Part shown: positions 45,877 to 56,974 of the stretch, piece after piece
Numbering within the stretch: position 1 is the first letter of the stretch
Layout of the letters: the number at the start of each line of letters is the position of its first letter
From: Gaertneriomyces semiglobifer
Taxonomy: Eukaryota; Chytridiomycota; Chytridiomycetes; Spizellomycetales; Spizellomycetaceae
Assembly: GCA_025558075.1 (NCBI GenBank)
Contig: JAHLKF010000015.1
Span: 372,001-436,000, forward strand
Length of the DNA: 64,000 bases
Direction of reading: 5' to 3'
Made by a program: the position numbers and the translations under genes
Notes under the pieces: model-generated
Told to the model about the DNA's origin: nothing
The model's input: only the letters and a program-made list of their open reading frames with translations
Databases searched by the model: none

Positions 45877-47268
45877 TCATGCAAGAGCTTTCCTCAGGCT
45901 CCTCAAGGCCAAGGTGGGGTCAAGCTCAATGTCATCCGATAAGAAGAGATTTTGTAAGGATGAGCTGAGTTTGGAACACTTTCGCAAGTCCAGAGATCGA
46001 AGGCCTGGACATGCGTCCGCAATGAATCGTGGTACATCTTCTGTTACCCATTCGCAGCCTCTCAAATCAAAAGATACCAGCTTCGGACAGTTCTCTACGA
46101 GATGCTTTATTGCATCCAAAGCAGTAATTGGAATCAATGTGAAATACGAGGGTGGGGTATATTGCAAAGCCGATGCGTATTCGCGAATCTCTTTGATGTA
46201 GGTATCTGGTAGAATAGGACAGTTCGACAGCGCTATGTGTCGGAGATCCGGACATCGTTCTGAGAGCTGAATCAAGGTGGACGACTGAACAATCATAGGA
46301 GGTGGCCCGGACGCAAATGGGTCTGGCTGTGTCAGAAAGCGTTCAGGGCGTCGGTTATGGTTCTGCGACCCAGGAACGGTAGAATAACCATCGGAGTTCG
46401 CGGTAGGTTGCAACCACGGGAGAAGATGGGGATGCTGAACTCCATGCGAAACCGATGTATGACCTGTCGACCCCGCCACCGGACTCAATGCTGCTGGCGT
46501 TGATGTCACTTCAGCAGCCGCGTCGCCCATTAACACTGCAATGAAATGTGAAACCGCTTGATTCCAATTATTGTTGTTGAGCGCTCCTGTCGGCGGTCCT
46601 TGTTGGTGCGCTTGAATGTTACTGATCTGCTGGACATGGATTTGATTGGGCGTATCTCCGTCATCCGACTGTACGGTGCTGCCAGTCGAGGTGGTTTCCG
46701 GCAGAATGGACGTGTGGAACTCTTGGCTTAACCCCCCATTTCTCCGAAGAGCGAATCCCACCTCATTTGTGATTCTGAGATTGTACTGAGGCACGACTGT
46801 GGGTAACCCAGCACCAGCGTGCCCGTGATATTCAAGTATTGAAAGGTCCACCATTTGAACATACTGCCCCAATAATCGAGTATTCTTCTTTCGTATAAGA
46901 GTTTGAATTAACTGGGCCCAACTAAACGTGCGTCGCAGCCGTATATGTCGGTAAAGCAAAGGCGTTGCGCATATGTTAAATGACCGGCATACCTGCGTCA
47001 GTCTGTGCAAGGTATTCTGATCATTAAGGTAGCAGAACACCATGCTAATCAACTCGTGCGGTAGCGCAGAGATTGGACTCGCGGCAATCCGTCTTAATCT
47101 AACCGACTCTGAAATCCTTTCCTGCATACATATCTGTTCCAAAAGCGGTGTTGGGCTGTGTAGGCGAGGCTCTTTCCTGGTCTGTTGATTCTGACATTCA
47201 GCCAGCGATGGAGCCTCGCTGATAGCAAGAAGATCCTCTGACGGTCGTTTTCTCGGGGAGCTCTTCAT
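45877..47268 (-). CDS. F-box and leucine-rich-repeat protein
   Basis: F-box proteins select substrates for SCF ubiquitin ligases. This intronless gene encodes 463 residues from the first ATG (MKSSPRKRPSEDLL). The F-box is at about residues 60-105 (SALPHELISMVFCYLNDQNT, LHRLTQVCRSFNICATPLLY). A low-complexity Ser/Thr/Gln/Asn region follows. The C-terminal part has cysteine-containing LRRs (RCPDLRHIALSNCPILPD, CPKLVSFDLRGCEWVTED, ACPGLRSLDLRKCSKLSS), the AMN1/FBXL type. Substrate unknown. The open frame continues upstream without an ATG, so the start is the first possible. Confidence 0.85.
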   Translation of the reverse strand: MKSSPRKRPSEDLLAISEAPSLAECQNQQTRKEPRLHSPTPLLEQICMQERISESVRLRRIAASPISALPHELISMVFCYLNDQNTLHRLTQVCRSFNICATPLLYRHIRLRRTFSWAQLIQTLIRKKNTRLLGQYVQMVDLSILEYHGHAGAGLPTVVPQYNLRITNEVGFALRRNGGLSQEFHTSILPETTSTGSTVQSDDGDTPNQIHVQQISNIQAHQQGPPTGALNNNNWNQAVSHFIAVLMGDAAAEVTSTPAALSPVAGSTGHTSVSHGVQHPHLLPWLQPTANSDGYSTVPGSQNHNRRPERFLTQPDPFASGPPPMIVQSSTLIQLSERCPDLRHIALSNCPILPDTYIKEIREYASALQYTPPSYFTLIPITALDAIKHLVENCPKLVSFDLRGCEWVTEDVPRFIADACPGLRSLDLRKCSKLSSSLQNLFLSDDIELDPTLALRSLRKALA

Positions 47269-47982
47269 TCCTCCTGAAGAGCTATGCTTTCGCACTGTGT
47301 TCTCGCGATATTTTAGGAAAGCCTTTGTATCAACTCACAGAGGCTTCCTCCTAAGAGCGGCCCCCGACTGCTCCTGTTAGAAGAAAGTAGTGTGCTACTC
47401 GCTGTCCTGTTTCGCTGTTTCCTCTGCTGTGCTGTTGGTGGGCAATTAGTGGGAAAAAAGCACTGCTGACAGGCTGATGAAAGGCGTTCGTTCCATTGGC
47501 GAGCTGCGCAGTCGAGTGTTTAGGGTTTTAACCCTGCCGCTTGGCGGAGCGCGTTTTGGACTTACGTCACGGCCGAGTTCTACGCGTCACTGTTTGCTCG
47601 CCCTCGCGTTCACAGGAAGCTCATCAACCAAGGCCGCCGTGTGTAAGCAAAGGATCACCGATACTTGCCGGCGCATGAGTGAGTTGAGTGAATCTGCATC
47701 ACGGCGGGGCTTTCCATTTTGAAAGGCCACAATCATGAATCTAAATGGCTGCCTGGTATCGCTGATGTCATGCGCAAGATGGATGGAAATGCCACCAATC
47801 CACTAGTACTAGGCCGGGCGAAGCCACATCAACAAACAACGTTGTGGGTGTGGGGTCGAATGTCGGGTATAAAAGGAGACTGAACGACATCCGCCTGCTC
47901 CACACAAAGCAATCTACTTCTGATACTGTGAAACGTATATAGCTCCGACACTAGCACGATATTTTTGATTACAAGATACACA
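47269..47982. promoter_or_regulatory. Divergent promoter region with TATA box
   Basis: This 714-bp spacer lies between the F-box gene and the small mitochondrial protein gene. A TATAAAA at 47868-47874 on the plus strand, 109 nt before the ATG at 47983, is a credible promoter element. No coding sequence is supported. Confidence 0.5.
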
Positions 47983-48451
47983 ATGAACACACTCGCCCGT
48001 CTTCGTATTTCCAGTCTCCGTACTTCCACAATCCGCATACCAAGTCGGTGTATGGCCACTGTTAGAGGCAGTCATATGAGCAATAATGACCCGGCCGCAA
48101 CGGAAGAAGCAAAGAAGAAGTCTATGCAACGTGAGTGCACGCGATCGCCCAGAGCATGCTATTTGGCATCAAATTCCTCATAGTTTTCTTCTACATGTAC
48201 AGGGTCACCGAAATTGGATACCTCTACTCATTTCAACAAAGATGGTGGTTGGACAGAAGAAATTGCGTCCGCTTCCGAGGCTGCGGTGAGTAATGACAAT
48301 CGGTAATTTGACCCAGAACGCCAGCTAATTAAGCTGGTGATCAGGTAAAAGCGGATCGGGGACACCACACCAAGCCGGGGGAAGATGACTTGATGAAATT
48401 GCAAAAGGAATCAGCAACCATCATGGCTAAAAAGCACAAAAGCAGCAAGTA
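47983..48451 (+). CDS. Small probable mitochondrial protein
   Basis: Three exons encode about 105 residues. The N-terminus MNTLARLRISSLRTSTIRIP is a textbook mitochondrial presequence: Arg, Ser and Leu without acidic residues. The mature part contains FNKDGGWTEEIASASEAA joined by an intron to VKADRGHH, a motif I associate with uncharacterised fungal mitochondrial proteins, and a Lys-rich C-terminus (MAKKHKSSK). Introns begin GTGAGT in both cases. A TATA box is present upstream. I cannot name a function. Confidence 0.75.
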
Positions 48452-48705
48452 GAACAGAAGAATCGCCAACATTATCGTGAAGTCAACATGATTGCGAACG
48501 TTTTGGGGTCGGCAATTTCCGTGTAAATATCATTACAAAATCATTTACCCTTGACATGACACGAGAGAAGAGAGACCTTTGCCCGCCTGATGGATAGTGC
48601 AGACGCGATGGTACATAGGTGTGGTCAAAGACCGTTGCAAACCATACCAATACAATGGCCGCCATGTTGATCACACTACCATTGCCCACTCAATCGTCCG
48701 ATTAT

Positions 48706-49730
48706 TCATTTTCCGGTTATGTCGATGCACTCGTCCGTCCCAGGATATACAGGCAGATCCAGTTGATACTTCTCTATCATGGCAGGTGGAACGAAACGTC
48801 CTCCCAGATAATGCTTACCCCTGAAATGCTTCGCGGCAGGTTTCGGAGCAGTGAGGGAAATCAACATGGATGGCTGAAGACTTGAGCTGCCGGTGGGGCC
48901 AGTTTCAACATCCCAACCACTAGGGATGTCGATAGATGCAATGGGTATGGCAATACTGGACAAGGTCTAGCATGGAGCGTAAGTTTTTCTGACGAGCATT
49001 CATGCTCAACCGGCGGGGTTCGGCTTTGGCACTCACCTGAATAACTGTATCAAACGGAGGTCGAAGGGTTCCTTGGAAGCTAAAGCCTTCTCACGAATGG
49101 CGGTGAGTGCACGTCCGGGTCATTCTGGGTAATTAACATACCGAATAATGCATCCACAATGACATCGACCTCACTTTTCAATTGTGCTTCGAGATCTTCA
49201 ACAAAGATAATGTTCAAGTTCTTGAGCTGTGTTGTTAAGCCCTGACTGGAAGGTTATTTCCATTTAAATGCCCGGTGACAACCGAGAAGTGAGGTGCACC
49301 TTATACAGCGGTTTGTCCGTCCTTTTCGGGTAATAAATCGTCGGTCGGTATCCAAAATGGAAGAGATGCCTGGCGGCTACCTAATGTTATGCAGAGCACA
49401 CTCAATCTGACATATGCATTATCGAAAAACAGCAGCACCCAATATACCAATCCATCTCCGCCGTTATTTCCTGGACCAACACAGATCAGTACTCTTGGAT
49501 ACCGATCTCTGGAATACACTTTGGCTATGGCTTGAGCACAACTCAACCCAGCAAGCTCCATCAACTGTGCCAGTGATTACCACACGATCGTAATGACGAC
49601 GTTGCTTGAGGTGGTGCCTTACCTGGTCAACGGAAAAGCCGCCTTCGGGTCCCATAAGCTCAGCATCTATTCGTTGAGCAAGTGTTTGCCCAATGAACTT
49701 ACAGGTTCTGCTCAGCCCTAGGATGAACAT
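48706..49730 (-). CDS. NAD(P)H-hydrate epimerase (YjeF_N domain)
   Basis: This enzyme interconverts R and S forms of damaged, hydrated NAD(P)H so that the dehydratase can repair them. Motifs across seven exons: [22 protein letters not shown] spliced to [28 protein letters not shown] spliced to [30 protein letters not shown] spliced to [16 protein letters not shown], then [38 protein letters not shown] and [13 protein letters not shown] at the C-terminus. These are the canonical nucleotide- and K+-site elements. The length (about 245 residues) fits. All introns are short GT-AG. It is divergent from the LIM gene, with 427 bp between start codons. Confidence 0.95.
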
Positions 49731-50157
49731 GAAAGTGACGTCCTTCTCTTACCTTAACTCCACGCACTGCCATCCTTCAGAACTATCCTGCATAAGCATA
49801 AAGTTGGCGAAGACGCGTGTGTGTAAGAGGACGAGACCCTGTTGGACATTTATCCGATTTACAGGCAAGAGTTTTTCGAACTCGAACTCAAAGTTCGATG
49901 CTGCTAACATCGCACCCAAAGGCGCCTTGTGTGGCTCGGTTAGGCATGTACACTACCCTATTTGTAGACGAGCGTTTCCAGAAATAAAATCGTTGATTCT
50001 AATTCCAGTTCAACAAGACGCGAGAGAACGCGCCGAGTATAAAAGACGAGCTTTCACCGGAGTGAAACTGTCTAGGACCTGCGATTGCGCGCGGTTGAGA
50101 GCTGGTGATTCGCGGTGTCGTATCAAGGCAACCTCTGAACAACGTTCGGCATCCGAT

Positions 50158-51221
50158 ATGTCTACAGTTCAAGCTCGTCTCCAGTATTTCAACTCCCTCA
50201 GCGGGAGCCAAACTTCTCTCCAAAATCCTTCTGTAACTTCGTCGCGTACGTCGTTGCACGCACCGCGAGCTTCGCATCGCTCTTCTCAAGATAATGTCAC
50301 CGCGAACGTCACGCGGTCTGCGGAGAACGTCAATAACGGGGAGGATGCGGGGTTGCCCCGCAATGTCAGTGTGCAGGAACGCATCAAGCGATATGGCTCA
50401 ATGGGAAGTGTGAACAACTCCTACACAAGCTCTTCTGCACGAATGACGCCTGCATCGTCTACTGGTGCCTTGGCAGATATAAAGGGGCGCTTGACGACTT
50501 CCGGGACGACGGTTCGTGCCGAAAAGGAACCTACTGAGAGCTTGAGTAGAAGAACTAGCGATGCCCGCATACCAGCAGTCTCCTCCGAAAAGAACTCGAA
50601 TCAGACGAGCCAAGATGATTTAAATCATGTACGGGCGATTGATGATGAATTGGCCACCCCTGGAAAGCTTGTCGCTTCTAGAAAGGGTTCGAAGCAGTCT
50701 AGCCAGGTCGACCTCAGCCGTACTGATGCCAGTGACGATAAATCCGCCAACGCTGGCAGGCTAGCGGACCGATTAGCTGCCTATCGTGCAGCGACTGTCA
50801 ACGGGCCGAGCTCCACCCCTGTGGTGAACAAAGCATTATTAAATCGGCAAAATACGGTCGCTACCACAACGCCAACATCGAAGTTTGGAGCGACGAACAA
50901 ATGCAATGGCTGTGGAAAAACAGGTGAGAACGTTGCTTAAAATGAGCGATGCAAGTTGGGCTGTTATTAACTAGTCTTCCGTTAGTTTATGCTATGGAGC
51001 AAGTAGTCATTGACTCAAATGTCTTCCACAAATCATGTTTGAAGTGCGCTCATTGCAAAAGCACCTTAAAGATGGGTAATCTTGCTTCGATGAATGGGGA
51101 GTATTATTGTAAGCCACACTTCAAACAACTGTTCAAGTTGAAAGGAAACTATTCCGAAGGCTTTGGTCACGAAGACCATAAGAAGCAGTGGTTGAATAAG
51201 GAGGACAATACGGCTGCGTAA
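50158..51221 (+). CDS. LIM-domain protein with long disordered N-terminus
   Basis: LIM domains bind two zinc ions and mediate protein contacts, often at actin. The first ~245 residues are Ser/Thr-rich and probably disordered, with helical snippets ([30 protein letters not shown]). A single C-terminal LIM domain is split by the only intron: CNGCGKT | [18 protein letters not shown], then [18 protein letters not shown] and [18 protein letters not shown]. Zinc ligands C-x2-C, H-x2-C, C-x2-C and C-x2-H are complete. The domain resembles the cysteine-rich-protein/LASP type. The frame is open further 5', but this ATG avoids overlap with the epimerase gene. Confidence 0.85.
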
Positions 51222-51972
51222 ACTGGCTGACGCGAGAAGTTCGTTGTATGAACGTGGAGAGGGGACGGAGAATGAGCGTTGTGGCAGGGTCTTTGCTAGC
51301 TTTCTTAAATTATACCCGGCATGTGTTGTATTCCTCGATGCCCTATAGTTATTTTGCACTTGACTTCTTATGAGCGCGTTGTCGGAGCTTACATCATCCC
51401 ACGCGTGATTTGTCCAAATGCGGCAGATGAGGGTCTTGATCAATAAGCTTCCTTTGCGCGGGACACAAAGGGCCCGCTAACGAACTTTGGCTGGTCTGGT
51501 TTTTGTCGCCCAGTCGAAGAAAAGGGGGCAACATCAGCAACAACAACGACGACGGCGGCGACGACGACGACGGAGACGATAGAGCAGAAGCACCAGAAGG
51601 AGAGCAGACGGAAGGAAAATCTTGCTGGGTTATTATCGGGGATTGTTATTTGGAGATTCGCCAAACGGGTGTGATTGATATCTTGCCGTTCTTGCCGTTC
51701 GACGGTTACTGTCCGGCGACCGACCGCTACAGCTCCTTACGCATATCGAAGCTCGAAAACATAGTCAGCTAACGAAGCTTGCGAGAGACACGCGAAGCAC
51801 TTTTCTCAGCTGGAATCCAGAGGAACCACTGCCGGCGACCATTTATAGGTGCGTAAGGTTTCTGGCGGGCTCGGCTCGAAGGAGGAGCCTAACCCACTTT
51901 CTCGGCAGACTGAATACCGTTGGCGCATCATTTTATCGTATTGTCGACTCGAATCTTGTAGGCGAACCAGCA
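51222..51972. other. Intergenic region with (GAC/CAA)n tract
   Basis: This is the 3' flank of the LIM gene and promoter of the Ras gene. A trinucleotide-type run (CAACAACGACGACGGCGGCG then ACGACGACGACGG) lies at 51541-51573. An open frame through it has the biased composition of the repeat and is not a convincing gene. Confidence 0.5.
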
Positions 51973-52642
51973 ATGACACTGTATAGGCTGGTCGTTCTTG
52001 GTGATGGAGGTGTTGGCAAGACCGCCCTCACAATCCAACTGTGTTTGAATCACTTCGTGGAGACGTATGATCCTACTATTGAGGACTCTTACCGAAAGCA
52101 AGTCGTCATCGATGATCAACCGTGCATTCTAGAAGTTTTGGATACGGCTGGACAGGAAGAGTACACCGCCCTGAGAGATCAATGGATTCGGGACGGAGAG
52201 GGCTTTTTATTGGTATATTCAATAACGTCAAGGAGTACATTTGAACGAGTGGAACGATTCAAGCAACAGATTACTAGGGTCAAAGATATGGAAACGGTAG
52301 GTCGGAAGCGATGGCGTTGAAGTGATCATGTATTGAGTTGCCATTTGCAGGTACCGTTGATGCTAGTGGGGAATAAGTGCGATAGAGTCGCAGAGCGTGA
52401 GGTCTCGAAAGAAGAAGGACAGCACATGGCGAGAAGATTACGATGCGAGTTCATCGAGACCAGTGCGAAGACTTGTTTGAATGTTGATAAGTATGTTGAT
52501 TGGGTGCCGCATATTCGGATGAATTCTGGCTGACAGCACACACAGAGCGTATTACAATGTTGTGCGAATGATTCGGGCGCAGAAGAGTGGGATACTCAAC
52601 ATTGGCGAAAAGCCGAAGAAGAAGTCTTGCACAATCCTTTAG
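51973..52642 (+). CDS. Ras-family small GTPase
   Basis: Ras proteins are membrane-tethered switches. Three exons (introns near 52298-52350 and 52490-52546) encode about 180 residues. The switch elements are intact: P-loop [16 protein letters not shown], effector loop [46 protein letters not shown] and FIETSAKT. The polybasic tail [10 protein letters not shown] ends in a CAAX box (CTIL; Leu favours geranylgeranylation). The effector region is Ras/Rap-like. Divergent spots (GDGG instead of [16 protein letters not shown]) suggest a Ras2-type paralogue rather than the canonical Ras1. Confidence 0.95.
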
Positions 52643-53999
52643 GTCAGGAATCTGTTCTAAGGGCATCCACGCGGTCCCTGCAAAGCGTCGCCACCACAAA
52701 TCCGAGTAGTCGACCGTTTCACTCTGGCCACCCCCAAAAAACAACATCAGCAATGACATCTCCAAGTTACTTTCACTCCTATATCAAGGATACATAATGT
52801 GTGTTGCATTTGAAGTCTTTCTTCGTTACTCTCGGCATTTTTTTTTCTGTCGTATAGTTTGCATAGATAGGGTTGCATAGGAGGCAGATTCATGGCTATG
52901 GGTGTGAACGAATTGCGTGGAATGCAGGACCATCTCCGTGGAATCACCGTAGTTCTAGTGTAGATCTCATGAGCCTGTTGTATCGTAACAACCTGAACGC
53001 TCTTGTCCTGTTCCGTTAGCAAGAGTTATCTGCGTCGCTGGCAGACCTGAGCGTTGCCGTTCGATTTGTTGCGAGCGCCCTCGCGGGCGCTAAACGTGCA
53101 GGCGCGCTGTCGGGTTCTATCACGCCCAATCACACGTTGCAATGATACAGCGACTTTCGCACTAAACAAGCTCGAGAAGTAGGCCTATTGGGAGTTTCAG
53201 GACACTGATAGAAGTCTACCGTAATTATACGGGCGAAAGTTCCGCCTTGGAAACAACGCATTTCGACAGCGGGTTCAGCCAATCCAGGTGATCGCAGTAG
53301 GTCGAGGTATCCCTTACTTTACCATGCGCCAACGATCCATTCTCGTAGGTTAATTAGATAGAGGGATCAATTTGATAGCGAGTTCGATACAGTGGTGCCA
53401 TCGCTGTTGTTTTGTTGGCTTCGGTCTTGTACTGACAACCTAAGACAACTTCAACTGGCATCAACAACAGCTCTTCAGCTGGAAATTCCACATGCTTCCT
53501 TATACTAATGGAATTTTAGGTAATTCCAATTTTTCTCTGGCTGAGTTCTGACCTGTTCTACACGTTGAAAGTACGATTGTTGCGAGTAGGTGGGGGGAAA
53601 AGGCCACACGCGTCGGGGGCAACTGTTAATTGATAACCCTAGTTAAATGACAACCACGTGACCCGCAGTCACCACTGAGGGCCCGTTGAGTGGGCTTTTT
53701 TTGTGGAGCGGATCTTTGTGTCCAGGTAACTAAGACGTAGCGACAACGACGACGACGAAGGCACAGACGACGACGTCTTGCTTGCTGTCTTACTAGCTGC
53801 ACTTACAGATAGCAGTTATTTCCTTCTTCCGATCTTCCAATACGCTTTCCCTTCAAACGGGCTGCAACGAAGACGTTATCCGCGGTGGAAGTATCAAGTG
53901 TAGAGGACTCAAAAGATATACAACGACCTGTCAACCTATCCAGGACACAACTACCAATTATCTTTAGGTACTCTCGTACGCATATAAGCGACTGTTAGA
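52643..53999. other. Intergenic region upstream of eIF3c
   Basis: This 1.36-kb stretch has no supported gene. It contains a GC-rich perfect hairpin near 53070-53090 (AGCGCCC TCGC GGGCGCT) and a CGA-rich tract (53741-53776). The eIF3c promoter and leader must lie at its right end. Confidence 0.5.
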
Positions 54000-56742
54000 A
54001 TGTCCCGCTTTTTCCGCGGTGGTTCCTCGAGTTCGGAATCCGACTCGGATTCTGATTACTCCTCGTCTGATGAAGAGCGCCGCCACAAAGCCGCTGATGC
54101 TTCTGAGTCTGAAGAATCCGACTCCGACGAATCTAGCAGCGAGAGTGATAGTGACTCTGACGACGGTGGTAAGGCCGGTGGGCCTAACAAGTTCTTGCGT
54201 GGATTTGCAGGCGGCGACAGCGAGGATGAGAGTGATGAAGACGTAAAGCGGGTTGTAAAATCTGCGAGAGATAAGAGGTTCGATGAGATGAGGAATACTG
54301 TCAACGCTTTGAAGAACGCAAAGAAGATCAACGACTGGGTTGCTATTCAAACCGAATTTGACAAATTGAACAAGGCCTACTCCAAAGCACAAGCGATCAT
54401 CAATCGTGAAGGAATCCCACGGTTCTATATCCGAACTATGATTGATTTGGAAGAATTCTCAAAAGAGGCCGCCGCCAACAAGGCTGCGGTGAAAAAGATG
54501 AATGCGTCCTCTGCTAGGTCATTGAACACAATGAAGACTAAACTAAAGAAACACAACAAGGCTTTTGAGGCTGACGTAGAAAAGTTCAAAGCAAAGCCGG
54601 TTGATACTGATGCTTCTGCTGATGAGGCGGAAGCAGCCGCTTTAGCGAAGGCAGCTGCTGAGGAAAGTGATGATGACTTTGATGCACCGCGTGCCGCTGG
54701 TCGGGACTTATCAGACGACGATGACTTTGAAGTCGCTGGATCAAAACGTGGAAAGAAGGGTGGAAAGAAGGATGACGGTTTCCAGACTGTTGGAAAGGGT
54801 GGAAAGGTCGCTGAACTGAAGCCGGAGGATCTTTTCAAGAAGCTCCGGGAAATGATTGAGGCGCGTGGGAAAAAGGTGAGCTTATATGCCATACATTACC
54901 CCGACGTGCATGTTCTAACGTGATATTAGGGTACGGACAGGACAACGCAAATGCAACAATTCGACTCCCTTCTGAACATTGCCGCAACGCCGTATGGAAA
55001 AATCAAGGTTTTGCTTGCACTTATCCCCGCTCGCTTTGATGTGTCGTCGTCTTCATTCGCCTATCTGCCGATCGATGTATGGAAAAGCGCCGCAGATGAA
55101 CTCAATCAGCTTTTTGGCCTGCTGGAGGAGAACAGCAACATCCACCTTGTGAAATTGGTCGGTGAAGAAGAGGAGGAGGCGGCCTCTGAGATTAAGTTCA
55201 AAAATGGGGAGGATGTTTCTATCCGCGGCAGCTTGGCTTCCCTGATTGATCGTATTGACGACGAGTTCATTAAATCTTTGCAACACATCGACCCACATAC
55301 CTCTGAGTACGTGGCGCGCCTGCGTGACGAGACCATCTTGTATGCGCTCATTGTGCGTGCTCAAAAGTACCTGGAGCGTGCAGAGTCTGATACTGTAGAC
55401 CATATTAAGATGCGTCGTTTGGAGCACTTGTACTACAAGCCCGACATTGTCATTCAAGCCGTGGAGAAGGAAGTCCGTAATCTTTACCCGGCATTGACAG
55501 AGGCACTAGAAGATCCGGTGACTCTTGTGGAGCATCTGTGCACGAGCCTGTACAAAACATCGATCGACCGTGTACGAACCCGCTCCCTTCTCTGCCACGT
55601 CTACCATCTTGCACTCCATGACAACTACGAACGCGCGCGCGATCTTATGCTGATGTCTCACCTTCAAGATCATGTACAACAAACTGAAGTCTCAACTCAA
55701 ATCCTGTTCAACCGCACTATGGTCCAGATCGGCATGTGCGCGTTCCGTTCTGGTATGGTGAAGGAGACTGCGAACGCTCTACAAGAGTTCATGGCATCTG
55801 GGCGAGTCAAGGAACTGTTGGCTCAGGGTGTACAGATGCAGAGGTTCTCTGACAAAACGCCGGAGCAGGAAAAGCTTGAAAAGCAACGCCAGTTACCTTT
55901 CCACATGCACATTAACTTGGAATTGCTGGAGTGTATCTACTTGACCTGCTCGATGCTATTGGAGATTCCGAACATGGCTGCCAATGCACATGAGCCGCGC
56001 AGAAAAGTCATCAGCAAACCGTTCAGGAGAATGTTGGATTACAGTGAACGTCAAGTATTCAATGGTATGTTGTTCCTTTTGCGTTTTCGTTATCAGCCAA
56101 AATCTAACAAAAAGTTCGACTTTAGGCCCACCGGAAAATACCCGCGATCACATCATGGCGGCCGCAAAAGCACTTGCTGCTGGCGAGTGGCAACGGTGTC
56201 GTGATTTGATTCACGCCATCAAGATCTGGGACCTAATGCCCAACAGCACTTCCATCAAAGAGATGCTCACCGGCAAGATTCAAGAAGAAGGCCTCCGCAC
56301 ATACTTCTTTACATATGCACCATACTACGATTCCCTCGGTATTGAACAGCTTGGTTCCATGTTTGACCTTCCCCCCACCCAAGTTCGCGCAACCGTGTCA
56401 CGCATGATCATAAATGAGGAATTGCATGCCTCTATCGACCAACCGACTGAAAGCGTTATCCTTCACCGTTCGGAAATGAGCCGATTGGAGTACCTTGCAG
56501 GTGTTTACAGTGACAAGGTGGCGTCGCTGGTTGAAAGCAATGAGAAGCTTCTGGAGAGTCGGGCAACAACATTGGGATTGGCTACCCAGGAGCGGGACGT
56601 CAGAGGTGGGCACCAAGGACATTCACGTGGGGACCGACAAGGTTTCCGCGGTGGGCGGGGTGGACATGGCCGTGGTGGCTTTGGTGGTGACAGAGGTAAG
56701 GGTAGGAGGGGCCAAGGACAAGGGCAGCGAGCTGGTCGATAA
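54000..56742 (+). CDS. NIP1: Translation initiation factor eIF3 subunit C
   Basis: eIF3c is a core eIF3 subunit that bridges eIF1, eIF5 and the 40S subunit. Exons 54000-54875, 54930-56064 and 56126-56742 give 875 residues. The N-terminus MSRFFRGG with Ser/Asp/Glu repeats, the eIF3c N-domain (YSKAQAIINREGIPRFYIRT), LEHLYYKPDIVIQAVEKEVR, YPALTEALEDP, and the PCI domain (LRTYFFTYAPYYDSLGIEQL, GSMFDLPPTQVRATVSRMII) are all family-typical. The C-terminus is an Arg/Gly-rich tail (RGGRGGHGRGGFGGDRGKGR). The gene is convergent with the PHO81-like gene (233 bp between stops). Confidence 0.97.
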
Positions 56743-56974
56743 GTACTCGGAGCTGAGTCCGGTCGTGGGTTGCTGATACGCAGTGTATATGGTGAATCAA
56801 AGCCATCGGGCGGTGGTCTGTGGTGATGTAACTTACTGTGGGTGATGGGTATCGTTAGAACAGGTTTTCTTTGTCAATTATTGAATTTATATTGTTATCT
56901 CATGATTCATGCATATTCGTTTGAAATTATTCATGTATGCCACTGTGCATGCTTCACGATGGAAGAACACAATT

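Noticed and set aside
49693..50157. N-terminal extension of the LIM protein frame
   Set aside because: It would overlap the first exon of the epimerase gene antisense and has no low-complexity or motif continuity with the LIM protein; the ATG at 50158 is adequate.
51503..51772. Acidic open frame at the trinucleotide tract
   Set aside because: Composition is dictated by the GAC/CAA repeat; there is no conserved sequence, and it lies in the promoter region of the Ras gene.
54019..54331. Open frames in other phases and on the opposite strand of eIF3c exon 1
   Set aside because: They mirror the Ser/Asp/Glu codon bias of the true frame and have no motifs.
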